A DNA stretch of 64,000 bases from Parasphingorhabdus sp. SCSIO 66989. GTDB lineage: Bacteria > Pseudomonadota > Alphaproteobacteria > Sphingomonadales > Sphingomonadaceae. The position numbers and the translations under genes are program-made. The stretch covers positions 781,501 to 845,500 of the forward strand of contig NZ_CP136594.1 in NCBI RefSeq assembly GCF_032852305.1, read 5' to 3'. The notes beneath the pieces are model-generated. The model ran no database searches. It was given only the letters and a program-made list of their open reading frames with translations, and was not told where the DNA came from. Below, piece after piece: positions 25,257-33,717 of the stretch; within the stretch, counting starts at the first letter, position 1, and the number at the start of each line of letters is the position of its first letter.

Positions 25257-27430
25257 CCGCCATCCTGACGGACGGCATTGGGCAGCAGCGACTCCGGTTG
25301 ACCACGATTGGGTGCATTATTGTCATTATCGCCGTCATTGTCTTGCGGCTCTGATGCGCTGGCACTGTCCTCACCATCTGTATCATTGCGCCGCCCGGTC
25401 GCGCGATCAATCCAGCGTTCATCCAGCGTCTGCGGCTGCGGGCGCGGTTCGTCCTCGACATATTCCGGCTCATCCAGATCGTAGAAATCGCCTTCGCCCA
25501 ACGCGATTGGATTGCCATTTTCATCGACAAAATAGGTGTCCGAGGCATCTCCGAAATAGGCTTCTTCATCCGGCTCCAACTGCCAGTCGGGTAGTACCAC
25601 CTCAGTATCGAATTCCTCCACCGGGCGACGCGCGACAGCCACGCGCATAAAGTCAGCAAAGGCGCGTGCCGGGGCACGGCCGCCTTGCAGCCCGCCAACC
25701 GCTTTGGCGTCATCGCGGCCCATCCACACGCCAGTGGTGAGACCACTCGAAAAGCCGAGGAACCAGCCATCCTTGTTGCTGTTGGTGGTGCCGGTCTTGC
25801 CCGCGACCGGGCGGCCAATCTGCGCTGCGCGACCGGTGCCGGTGTTGACGGCGGTCTGCAGCAGATCGGTGATCCCTGCGGCAACATATGGCGGGACCAG
25901 AACGGTCGGGTCGCTGCGCTTGCGCTGATATAAGACTTCACCATCAATGGTGGTAACTTTGGAGATGCCATAAGGCTCGATAGCAACCCCGCCCTGACTT
26001 ACGCCGGCAAAGGCGCGGGTCATATCAATCACTCTGACTTCGGATGCGCCGAGCACCATGGAAGGCGTGGTCTTGATCGGCGTGGTGATGCCGAAGCGGC
26101 GGGCCATATTGGCGATGGTGCCATAGCCGACATCATCACCAAGCTGCGCTGCAACCGTGTTTTTGGAATAGGCGAAGGCGGTGCGCAGCGTGATGTCCCC
26201 GGCATAGCGTCCGCCGCTGTTGCGCGGGGTCCATCCGGCGATGGTCACCGGCTCATCGGTAACAATATCGCTATTGGTATAGCCCGCTTCCAGCGCCGCC
26301 ATATAGACAAACAGCTTCCAGGCTGATCCCGGCTGGCGCATCGCCGTAGTGGCGCGGTTATAGTTTGAGGTGACATAGTCGGTGCCACCAACCATCGCAC
26401 GCACCGCGCCGTCACGGTCTATCGAGACCAGTGCGCCCTGTGCTCCTCCCGGAGCGTGCGCTTTAATTGCATTGGTGCCCGCGCGCTGCATGGTAAGGTC
26501 AAGCGTGGTCCATACCTCAATCGGCGCATTGCCTTCATCAATCAGCATATCCAGCTGAGGCAGCGCCCAATCGGTGAAATAGCGCGCACTGTTCTGCCCA
26601 CCTTCAGGGGCCAATGTGACTTCCGCCGGACGGGTTTCGGCGGCCTGTGCCGCGGTGATGGCCCCGGCGTCCTGCATCACCTCCAGCACCACCGAGGCGC
26701 GGTCAACCGCCGCCTGCGCATCAGCGGTGGGGGAATAGCGCGACGGGGCTTTCACAAGTCCTGCAATAATCGCCGCTTCGGCGAGCGAGATTTCATTGGC
26801 GCTGTGGTTAAAGAATTTGCGGCTGGCGGAATCAATGCCATAGGCACCGCCACCAAAATAGACCTTGTTGAGATAAAGCTCGAGGATCTGGTCTTTGGAG
26901 AATTTCGATTCCAGCGCCATCGCCAAGATCGCCTCGCGACCCTTGCGCGCGAGGGTATAGCTGTTGGAGAGGAAGATATTGCGCGCCAGCTGTTGAGTGA
27001 TGGTCGAGGCACCCTGCATCCGTTTGCCGGTGCCGTAATTCTGGATCGCGACATAGCCGGCGCGGGTGAGACCCACCGGATCAATACCGAAATGGCTTTC
27101 AAAGCGCCGATCCTCAACCGCAATCATCGCATCTTTCATCACCTGCGGGATTTCATCATGCTCCAGCCAGTCGCCAAAGCTGGGGCCGATAGAGACGATC
27201 TCGGTGCCATCGGCGGCGAGGACACGGATCATCTGGCCATTGGGTGAGGCTTTGAGCTCTTCAAAGCTGGGCAGGTTGGAGGCGGCAGTCCACACCGCAA
27301 CGCCAATCGCCACCGTGCCGACAAACATGGTGACCAGACCGACACGGAACAACCGCCAGAACCACCGGCTAAATGCTCCCTGTTTCTTGCTGTCTTTGCG
27401 CTTCTTCCTGCGCTTTTTGGCTTCTGCCAT
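25253..27430 (-). CDS. Class A penicillin-binding protein (PBP1A type)
   Basis: Bifunctional peptidoglycan synthase, 725 residues. A basic N-terminus (KKRRKKRKDSKKQ) and one membrane helix (about 30-52) are followed by the GT51 glycosyltransferase (catalytic EDRRFESHFGID, about 103-113, and QQLARNIFLS). The transpeptidase follows, with SxxK in QPGSAWKLF (about 367), YSKNT, and KTGTTNSNKDGWF. The last 100 residues are acidic and Asn/Gly-rich, probably disordered. A perfect palindrome lies 12 bases before the start. It is monocistronic between convergent and tandem neighbours. Confidence 0.94.
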   Translation of the reverse strand: MAEAKKRRKKRKDSKKQGAFSRWFWRLFRVGLVTMFVGTVAIGVAVWTAASNLPSFEELKASPNGQMIRVLAADGTEIVSIGPSFGDWLEHDEIPQVMKDAMIAVEDRRFESHFGIDPVGLTRAGYVAIQNYGTGKRMQGASTITQQLARNIFLSNSYTLARKGREAILAMALESKFSKDQILELYLNKVYFGGGAYGIDSASRKFFNHSANEISLAEAAIIAGLVKAPSRYSPTADAQAAVDRASVVLEVMQDAGAITAAQAAETRPAEVTLAPEGGQNSARYFTDWALPQLDMLIDEGNAPIEVWTTLDLTMQRAGTNAIKAHAPGGAQGALVSIDRDGAVRAMVGGTDYVTSNYNRATTAMRQPGSAWKLFVYMAALEAGYTNSDIVTDEPVTIAGWTPRNSGGRYAGDITLRTAFAYSKNTVAAQLGDDVGYGTIANMARRFGITTPIKTTPSMVLGASEVRVIDMTRAFAGVSQGGVAIEPYGISKVTTIDGEVLYQRKRSDPTVLVPPYVAAGITDLLQTAVNTGTGRAAQIGRPVAGKTGTTNSNKDGWFLGFSSGLTTGVWMGRDDAKAVGGLQGGRAPARAFADFMRVAVARRPVEEFDTEVVLPDWQLEPDEEAYFGDASDTYFVDENGNPIALGEGDFYDLDEPEYVEDEPRPQPQTLDERWIDRATGRRNDTDGEDSASASEPQDNDGDNDNNAPNRGQPESLLPNAVRQDGG

Positions 27431-27441
27431 AAATTCGATCC

Positions 27442-27458
27442 CCTGACGGCCCGTCAGG
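27442..27458. promoter_or_regulatory. Perfect short palindrome upstream of the PBP1A gene
   Basis: CCTGACGG-C-CCGTCAGG is an 8-bp perfect inverted repeat around one base, 11 bases upstream of the ATG. It could be an operator or an RNA hairpin that affects ribosome access. No regulator is recognised. Confidence 0.35.
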
Positions 27459-27578
27459 CCACCCCCAAGCTAAGCCCATATCGGGTGTATGCGGGCTGAA
27501 TAGATGGTTCAGCCAGCGCCTTAGCAATGGCATTCTAGCCGCTTCGCGACTCGGAGGGAATCCCCCAAAGATGTAAAG

Positions 27579-27989
27579 TCAGTCGCTGCTGTCTTTGGCG
27601 CGTGGCGCAAAGTCGAGCGCGGCAGAGTTCATGCAATAGCGCAGACCTTCCGGGCCTGGACCATCGGGGAAGACATGGCCAAGATGGCTGCCGCAATTGG
27701 CGCATTTCACCTCGGTTCGGATCATGCCATGGCTGTAATCGTTTTCTTCGTCGACCGCCTCGCCGCTTTCTGGCCGGGTGAAGCTGGGCCAACCCGAGCC
27801 GCTGTCATATTTGTCCTGCGAGTCAAACAAAGGCGCGCCACAGGCTCCGCAATGGAATATGCCGTCTTCCTTGAAGACGTTATACTTGCCGGTAAAGGCG
27901 CGTTCGGTCCCGGCCTGGCGCAGCACATGATATTGCTCAGGGGTCAGCTGCTCGCGCCATTCGGCATCGCTTTTCTCGATTTTGCTCAT
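27579..27989 (-). CDS. msrB: Peptide-methionine (R)-S-oxide reductase
   Basis: Repairs methionine-R-sulfoxide in proteins. It has 136 residues. The zinc site is made by CGACGAPLF and [12 protein letters not shown], the catalytic Cys is in [11 protein letters not shown], and [10 protein letters not shown] is the invariant substrate loop. No signal peptide, so cytoplasmic. It is a single gene, divergent from the alpha-galactosidase gene. Confidence 0.96.
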   Translation of the reverse strand: MSKIEKSDAEWREQLTPEQYHVLRQAGTERAFTGKYNVFKEDGIFHCGACGAPLFDSQDKYDSGSGWPSFTRPESGEAVDEENDYSHGMIRTEVKCANCGSHLGHVFPDGPGPEGLRYCMNSAALDFAPRAKDSSD

Positions 27990-28099
27990 GGGTCAAAGAT
28001 GGGTTGTCCAACCGCTGCGGTCAAGCACGACCTCTTGCCGGGCATGATTTCATCGCCCATGGTGGTGCGGATAACGGGCTGGTTCAGAAAGGCCGCGAC

Positions 28100-30229
28100 A
28101 TGAGCATCGTCACGCTTTCGGGCCGCAATGTGCAGCTGGTTGTTAATGCCAGATCGGGCCAGCCGCCCTTGATCCTTCATTGGGGCGCGCCGGTTGCTGG
28201 CGATGCTTTCCCGGAGATGCTGCGTCACCCGGTCCCGGGACGCGAAGATGTTGTGCTGCGCCCATCACTGGCGATGGAGCCGGGGCTCGGCCTCTCGGCG
28301 CAACCTGGTTTGCTGATCAGCCGCAACCGGCGCGACTGGGATGTGCTTTTGGGCGTTGAAGTGGTCGAGCGGCAGCCGAACAAAATACGACTGATTTGCG
28401 CGGATCAACATGCCGAAGTGCGACTGATCTATGATTTTATCAGCAGCGAGGGGCATAACGTCATCACCGCATCGGCACGGCTGGAGAATATCGGGCAATC
28501 ATCTTTGGCGGTGCACCGGGCCCTAACCATGACCTTGCCCCTGCCGCCGCATATCAGCGATATCATCGGCTTTTCCGGGCTGTGGGCCGGCGAGTTCCAA
28601 ACTGAACGGATAAAGCGCTTCGCCGGTGCCTGGGTTCGCGAAAATCGCCGAGGACGCGGCGGACATAATGACTGGCCAAGCATGATGCTGGCTGACGCTT
28701 CAACTGATGAGCATCAAGGCGATGCTTACGGACTGCATCTTGGCTGGAGTGGCAATAGCCGCCTTTCTGTGGAAACGCTCCCGGAAAACCGCATATTGGC
28801 ATCAGCCGGTGCACTGTTCTTTCCGGGTGAAATCGTGCTTCAGGCTGGTGCCCATATCGATCTTCCGGCGCTGCATCTGGGATGGTCGAATATGGGACTG
28901 AATGGCCTCAGCCAGAGTTATCACGAGCATATCCGGCAAGATGTCATGCCGCAAAGATCCCTGCAGCCAGAGCGACCCGAACGGCCGGTGCACTATAACA
29001 GTTGGGAAGCGGTCTATTTTGATCATGACCTCGATACTCTTGCGCAATTGGCCGACCTAGCTGCCGAGGCCGGCGCAGAGCGGTTTGTTCTTGATGATGG
29101 CTGGTTCAAAGGACGACGCAGCGACCAGGCCGGGCTGGGCGATTGGCAGGTTGATACTCGGGTCTATCCTGATGGTCTGACGCCGCTCATCGACCATGTG
29201 CACAGCCTGGGCATGGAGTTTGGTCTGTGGGTCGAGCCGGAGATGGTCAATCCCGATAGTGATCTCTATCGCGCCCATCCAGATTGGATATTGCAATCAA
29301 CGGCACGCGAGCCGATCCCGTTTCGCAATCAGCATTTGCTTGACCTGACCCGATCTGAGGTTTTTGACCATATCTATGATGCGCTCGACCGGCTTCTCTG
29401 CGAGAATCCCATTGGCTATCTCAAATGGGATATGAACCGGGACATCAACCATCCGGCCAATGCACTTGGCCTTGCCGTGGCCCATGAGCAGATAAGGGCT
29501 GTCTATGCTATGGTTGATCGTCTGCGTCAGGCGCATCCAGCAGTTGCTATTGAAGGCTGCTCTTCGGGCGGTGGTCGGGCCGATCTTGGTATCTTGCAGC
29601 GCACCGAGCGCATATGGGCATCAGACAATAATGATGCACTGGAACGTTTGGGCATACAGTGGGGTGCAAGCCATATGCTCCCGCTCTGTGCCACAGGTGC
29701 GCATGTGGGCCCGCGCATATGTCATATTACCGGGCGTATCTTGCCGATGGAGTTGCGCGTAGCAGTCGCGATGTTCGGCAACATGGGAATAGAGGCTGAT
29801 CTGCGGCAAGAAAGCGACAAGGATCGCATGGCCCTAGCGCGAGCGATTGCCCTTTATAAACAGCATCGCGATCTGTTGCATCAAGGCGATTTCTATCGGC
29901 TTGAGCGCGAAACCGGCCATTTAGCGGTCGGGGTCGTGTCCAAAGCACGTGATGACGCGCTGTTCATGCGCGTCAATCTCGCTGAGTCTGCCTTTGCTAT
30001 CCCCTCACCATTGCGATTGAAAGGCCTGGATGCCGAACAGCGCTATCAAATCAGCTTGGTATGGCCGGATGCATGGTGTGCTCCGAACCGGCATGCAAAT
30101 AAGCTGGTGCAACAACTACAGGCCGGCGAGATCATTATGACGGGTGCTGATCTGATGCATAGCGGCTTGCAGCTTCCGGTCAGCCATCCGCAAACCGCGC
30201 TGATGTTGCATCTGCAAGCTATGGGTTGA
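28100..30229 (+). CDS. Alpha-galactosidase, glycoside hydrolase family 36
   Basis: Hydrolyses alpha-linked galactose from oligosaccharides such as raffinose or melibiose. It has 709 residues from the ATG at 28100 (AAAGG upstream); a longer frame reaches back to 28004 but does not look like the family N-terminus. The GH36 layout is clear: an N-terminal beta-sandwich, then a TIM barrel with FVLDDGWFKGRR, the nucleophile Asp444 in LKWDMNRD, CSSGGGRADLGIL, the acid/base Asp509 in ASDNNDALER, and a C-terminal beta domain. No signal peptide, so probably intracellular. It is followed 35 bases later by an SDR gene; no sugar transporter is adjacent. Confidence 0.95.
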   Translation: MSIVTLSGRNVQLVVNARSGQPPLILHWGAPVAGDAFPEMLRHPVPGREDVVLRPSLAMEPGLGLSAQPGLLISRNRRDWDVLLGVEVVERQPNKIRLICADQHAEVRLIYDFISSEGHNVITASARLENIGQSSLAVHRALTMTLPLPPHISDIIGFSGLWAGEFQTERIKRFAGAWVRENRRGRGGHNDWPSMMLADASTDEHQGDAYGLHLGWSGNSRLSVETLPENRILASAGALFFPGEIVLQAGAHIDLPALHLGWSNMGLNGLSQSYHEHIRQDVMPQRSLQPERPERPVHYNSWEAVYFDHDLDTLAQLADLAAEAGAERFVLDDGWFKGRRSDQAGLGDWQVDTRVYPDGLTPLIDHVHSLGMEFGLWVEPEMVNPDSDLYRAHPDWILQSTAREPIPFRNQHLLDLTRSEVFDHIYDALDRLLCENPIGYLKWDMNRDINHPANALGLAVAHEQIRAVYAMVDRLRQAHPAVAIEGCSSGGGRADLGILQRTERIWASDNNDALERLGIQWGASHMLPLCATGAHVGPRICHITGRILPMELRVAVAMFGNMGIEADLRQESDKDRMALARAIALYKQHRDLLHQGDFYRLERETGHLAVGVVSKARDDALFMRVNLAESAFAIPSPLRLKGLDAEQRYQISLVWPDAWCAPNRHANKLVQQLQAGEIIMTGADLMHSGLQLPVSHPQTALMLHLQAMG

Positions 30230-30264
30230 GCCCGCATCTGTGAATATCAAAGAGAGGATAGTTT

Positions 30265-31029
30265 ATGGACATAAAAGATAAAGTCATCGTTGTGACTGGC
30301 GCTGCCAGCGGCATTGGTAAGGCCATGGTTGAGGGGTTCGCGGCGGCTGGCGCACGTCATATTGTCTGCGCCGATATTGATGCTGAGGGAGTGACATCAT
30401 TGGCCAACGGCTCGGATCGCCTGTCGGCACGCGGCTGCGATGTCAGCAAGGAAGCCGATATCATCGCCCTTATCGACGAGAACGAGGCAGAGCACGGTCC
30501 GATAGACCTGTTCTGCTCTAATGCCGGTATATTGATGATTGGCGGCGCTGAAGTCAGTGATGCCGAGTGGCAGCGCATTTGGGATATCAATGTCATGGCC
30601 CATGTCTGGGCGGCGCGGCATCTGGTCCCGCGCATGCTGGAGCGTGGAGGTGGCTATCTGCTCAACACCGCATCGGCGGCCGGTCTGTTGTCGCAAATCG
30701 GCTCTGCGCCCTATTCGGTGACCAAGCACGCCGCAGTGTCCTTTGCCGAATGGCTGGCCATCACCCATGGCGATGACGGGCTGAAGGTCTCGATATTGTG
30801 CCCGCAGGCTGTGCGTTCAGCGATGACTGCTGGGCATGAGGATGGCGTCGCCAGCGTTGATGGCCTGCTCGAAGCCGATGTCGTAGCGCAAGCCTGCATT
30901 GAGGCGATCGCCGCAGAGAAGCTCTATGTCCTGCCGCATCCCAAGGTGGCGGATTATAGTCTGATGCGAGCGGAAAACCCGGATCGCTGGATCGCAGGAA
31001 TGCGCAAATTGCAGAGAAATTTCATTTAG
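30265..31029 (+). CDS. SDR-family oxidoreductase
   Basis: 254 residues of a classical short-chain dehydrogenase: TGAASGIGKAM near residue 12, ADID for the cofactor, CSNAGIL, Ser in NTASAAGLLSQ and YSVTK for the catalytic Tyr and Lys. The acidic residue after the second strand (ADIDAEG) favours NAD over NADP. The substrate cannot be told from sequence. It lies 35 bases after the alpha-galactosidase gene and may be co-transcribed. AGAGAGGATAG precedes the ATG. Confidence 0.9.
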   Translation: MDIKDKVIVVTGAASGIGKAMVEGFAAAGARHIVCADIDAEGVTSLANGSDRLSARGCDVSKEADIIALIDENEAEHGPIDLFCSNAGILMIGGAEVSDAEWQRIWDINVMAHVWAARHLVPRMLERGGGYLLNTASAAGLLSQIGSAPYSVTKHAAVSFAEWLAITHGDDGLKVSILCPQAVRSAMTAGHEDGVASVDGLLEADVVAQACIEAIAAEKLYVLPHPKVADYSLMRAENPDRWIAGMRKLQRNFI

Positions 31030-31119
31030 AAGTCAATTGTATGACAAAATAATTACAATAATATTTCACTTCCGCGTCTTTTTCGCTACACTGCTCCCCT
31101 GAGAAAGAGGAGAAGAACT

Positions 31120-31545
31120 ATGGCAAAACACGCAAAAAAGTGGATTTTCGGGTCTGCTTTGACGGCTCTGGCCGGGGTGATGGCGTTGCCTACGGCTGCG
31201 TCAGCACAAAACGAAGCGGCGCTGAACGATATTGAAGCAGAGCGCGTTCCGGGCAATGACGACCTGAAACAGGGCAAAGTCACTGAGGCAATTGCCGCGC
31301 TCGAGGCCGCTCGCCGCGCCGAGGGCAATGACCCTGCTATTCTGATCAACCTTGGCCAAGCCTATGCCCGCGCCGGTGATCATGGCAAGGCGCGTAAAAT
31401 GCTGATCAAGGCGCGCGACAATCGCCGTGATTATGACATGATGCTGAGCAGCGGAGAGGTTATCAGTTCGCGCGATGCGGCTGTTGCTGCACTGCGCTGG
31501 CTTGATGCTCAGGTGCAGACAGCGCAGCTTGATGTGAGGCGCTGA
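31120..31545 (+). CDS. Exported TPR-repeat protein
   Basis: 141 residues with a signal peptide (KWIFGSALTALAGVMALPTAASA, cleaved before QNE) and about two tetratricopeptide repeats (residues about 45-110: KVTEAIAALEAARRAEGNDP and AILINLGQAYARAGDHGKA). Such small periplasmic TPR proteins act as binding scaffolds. AGAGGAGAAG precedes the ATG. A strong intrinsic terminator starts 36 bases after the stop, so it is a monocistronic unit. Confidence 0.87.
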   Translation: MAKHAKKWIFGSALTALAGVMALPTAASAQNEAALNDIEAERVPGNDDLKQGKVTEAIAALEAARRAEGNDPAILINLGQAYARAGDHGKARKMLIKARDNRRDYDMMLSSGEVISSRDAAVAALRWLDAQVQTAQLDVRR

Positions 31546-31580
31546 TCTTCAGCATATACTCAAAACAAGATGAAACGGGG

Positions 31581-31608
31581 AAAGGGCCTTTGGAAACAAG
31601 GGCCCTTT
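31581..31608 (+). terminator. Intrinsic terminator after the TPR gene
   Basis: A 12-bp stem (AAAGGGCCTTTG with CAAGGGCCCTTT) closed by a GAAA tetraloop, followed by TCTTCG. It is one of the best hairpins in the window. Confidence 0.85.
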
Positions 31609-32068
31609 TCTTCGTGTCCGACCCAGCATCTGGCGAAGATTCATGGGCACCGCTCGCCCCTTTGAAAAGCGCATCCCTTTATAGGCGGCTGAGTAGGCAA
31701 GCAGATGTGACCAGAAAGACACTATCGTCGATCTTTTTGATGCATTTCTCCATGTAACTCTGTTTTATTCCCTCCCGGTGATCGCTTTTGCTGCCGCCAT
31801 TGGCAGGTTGTGCCCTCTTTTCATCGTCACGCATATGGCGCAGTTTTCTTGCTCAAACGTCCGCGACGCGTTCGGATTGCAATATCCGCGTAACATTTGA
31901 AATATCACAGTCACAATTTCGTCTTTCCTACGTCACCAAAATCGCAAACCAGCGTCATGACCCGCTCCTAGATGCCCTTTCTGCAAGGCGGGGGCAGGGG
32001 ATCCGACTCATCACCGCGTCGTCTGCACAAGCCTTTAGTGATTTAGCAAATATGCGGAGTTTTCAGAC
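31609..32068. other. Long intergenic region ahead of the lipoprotein-TBDR-T2SS block
   Basis: About 460 bases with no convincing gene. It is AT-richer than its surroundings toward 31840-31960, as expected for a promoter region of the following lipoprotein gene. A short open frame across 31788-32072 has no start site or family resemblance. No tRNA, riboswitch or clear repeat was recognised. Its length suggests regulation of the lipoprotein and receptor genes. Confidence 0.5.
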
Positions 32069-33625
32069 ATGATGAACGCACGTTTTCGTTCGGTCCTGCT
32101 TGCCACGGCAGCGGCTGTAACTGTTACAGCCTGTGGCGCTGATGATGTAGCTTCTCCCGGTGAGGGCGTAATTGTTCTTCCGGCACCGACCCCGGCAGCA
32201 CCGGCACCGACGCCTCCGGGTCCAACGCCGACCCCGCCGACCGGCGGCGTTGTTCCGGATACTTGCCCGGATAATACGGCCAATATCGGCACCATCACGC
32301 TCGCCAATGGCACTGAAGCCCGTAACTGTCAGCTTTCCGGTCGTCTAACCGGCAATACTCTGCTGCCCAATGCTGGTAACACCATCTACTCGCTTTCTGG
32401 CCGCGTTGACGTGGGCGAGGATGCAGGTGCTGATGGCACCGTTGCCAATCCTAACCCTGCGGTTCTGACGATCGAGCCTGGCGTTGTTATTTTCGGTTCT
32501 TCCGGTGCTGACTTCCTGCTGGTCAATCGTGGTTCGCAAATCTTTGCCAACGGTACCGCGACCTCACCGATCATCTTCACCTCGGCACAGAATGTGGCCG
32601 GCACCGCTGGCGTTGACTCCATCGGTGACTGGGGTGGTCTGGTTATTCTGGGCCAGGCACCAATTTCTGAGTGTTCTGAAGGTGGACCGAATAACCCCGA
32701 TGGTGACCGTACCGATTGTCAGGCGCCAATCGAAGGAACGACCGGTGCATTTTACGGCGGTAATGACCCGGTTGATAACTCGGGCAGCCTGACCTTTGTT
32801 CAGGTCCGTTATCCCGGCTTCGCTATTACCTCGGGCAATGAGCTGAACGGTATCTCTCTCGGGGGCGTCGGTTCAGGCACGCGCTTTGAGAATGTTCAGG
32901 TCCACAACAGCTCTGACGATGGCATCGAATGGTTCGGTGGCAGCGTCAATGGCCGTAACCTGGCTCTGAGCGGCAATGACGATGACTCGATCGATACCGA
33001 TGTCGGCTTCCGCGCCTTCCTGCAATATGTTCTGGTGGCACAGCGCGCTGGCGGCGGTGACCAGGGCTGGGAATCAGACTCTGAAACCGGTCAGGACATC
33101 CTGCCACGTCAGTTTACCCAAATCTCCAACTTCACCTTTGTTGGCAATGGCGGTTCGGGCGACAAGGGCGTTCAGGTCCGTGGCGGCGCCGATGGTTCGC
33201 TGTTCAACGGCACTATCGCTGGCTTCGATATCTGCATCGACATTGACGAAGCAGAAACTGTTCGGGATGCTGACGATTCGATCCAGGAAGCTGGCCCTAT
33301 CCGCTATGACTCGGTCTTCCTGAGCTGTACCACAGCTTTTGACGATGACAGTGATGTCGGCGCGGCCGCAACGCGTGCATCTTTCGATGCTGGCACCAAC
33401 AACACTGCTGATGGCACTTCGACACTCAGCGCGATCTTCATCAACGGCGCCAATGAAACCGCTGTTCCAGTGTTCGATGTGACCGCTATCGACGATTATT
33501 TCGAAGCCGTTGACTATATCGGCGCGGTTCGTGACGCCAATGACACGCGCTTCCAGGGTTGGACCTGTGGTCTCTATTCCACCGACCAGTCCTGTACTGA
33601 TCTGACCATCACCATCGCAAGCTAA
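32069..33625 (+). CDS. Surface-type lipoprotein with predicted beta-helix fold
   Basis: 518 residues. It has a lipoprotein signal (LLATAAAVTVTACGAD, lipidated Cys about residue 24), then a Pro/Ala/Thr-rich linker (about 35-70, TPPGPTPTPPT) of the kind that spans a cell-wall gap. A long Gly/Asn/Asp-rich repetitive domain follows, with LTIEPGVVIFGSSGADFLLV, GDWGGLVILGQAPIS and FENVQVHNSSDDGIEWFGG, which read like successive turns of a right-handed beta-helix. Cysteine pairs suggest disulfides. The family is common in sphingomonads next to TonB receptors, but its function is unknown. The TBDR gene follows after a hairpin. Confidence 0.8.
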   Translation: MMNARFRSVLLATAAAVTVTACGADDVASPGEGVIVLPAPTPAAPAPTPPGPTPTPPTGGVVPDTCPDNTANIGTITLANGTEARNCQLSGRLTGNTLLPNAGNTIYSLSGRVDVGEDAGADGTVANPNPAVLTIEPGVVIFGSSGADFLLVNRGSQIFANGTATSPIIFTSAQNVAGTAGVDSIGDWGGLVILGQAPISECSEGGPNNPDGDRTDCQAPIEGTTGAFYGGNDPVDNSGSLTFVQVRYPGFAITSGNELNGISLGGVGSGTRFENVQVHNSSDDGIEWFGGSVNGRNLALSGNDDDSIDTDVGFRAFLQYVLVAQRAGGGDQGWESDSETGQDILPRQFTQISNFTFVGNGGSGDKGVQVRGGADGSLFNGTIAGFDICIDIDEAETVRDADDSIQEAGPIRYDSVFLSCTTAFDDDSDVGAAATRASFDAGTNNTADGTSTLSAIFINGANETAVPVFDVTAIDDYFEAVDYIGAVRDANDTRFQGWTCGLYSTDQSCTDLTITIAS

Positions 33626-33643
33626 GGTCAGGCTCAGCAAATA

Positions 33644-33688
33644 ACATGTCGGGGCGGCGGCCAGAGCGTCGCTGCCCCGCTATGTTTT
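33644..33688 (+). terminator. Hairpin between the lipoprotein and TonB-receptor genes
   Basis: CGGGGC at 33650-33655 pairs with GCCCCG at 33674-33679, extended inward by G-U and G-C pairs and outward by ACAT/ATGT, with TTTT at 33685-33688. It could partially terminate transcription, giving more lipoprotein than receptor. Confidence 0.5.
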
Positions 33689-33717
33689 GAAGACTATATT
33701 TAAGGGGACTCCGGGCT

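Noticed and set aside
31788-32072. Short open frame in the intergenic region before the lipoprotein gene
   Set aside because: No ribosome site, no good start codon and no family resemblance.
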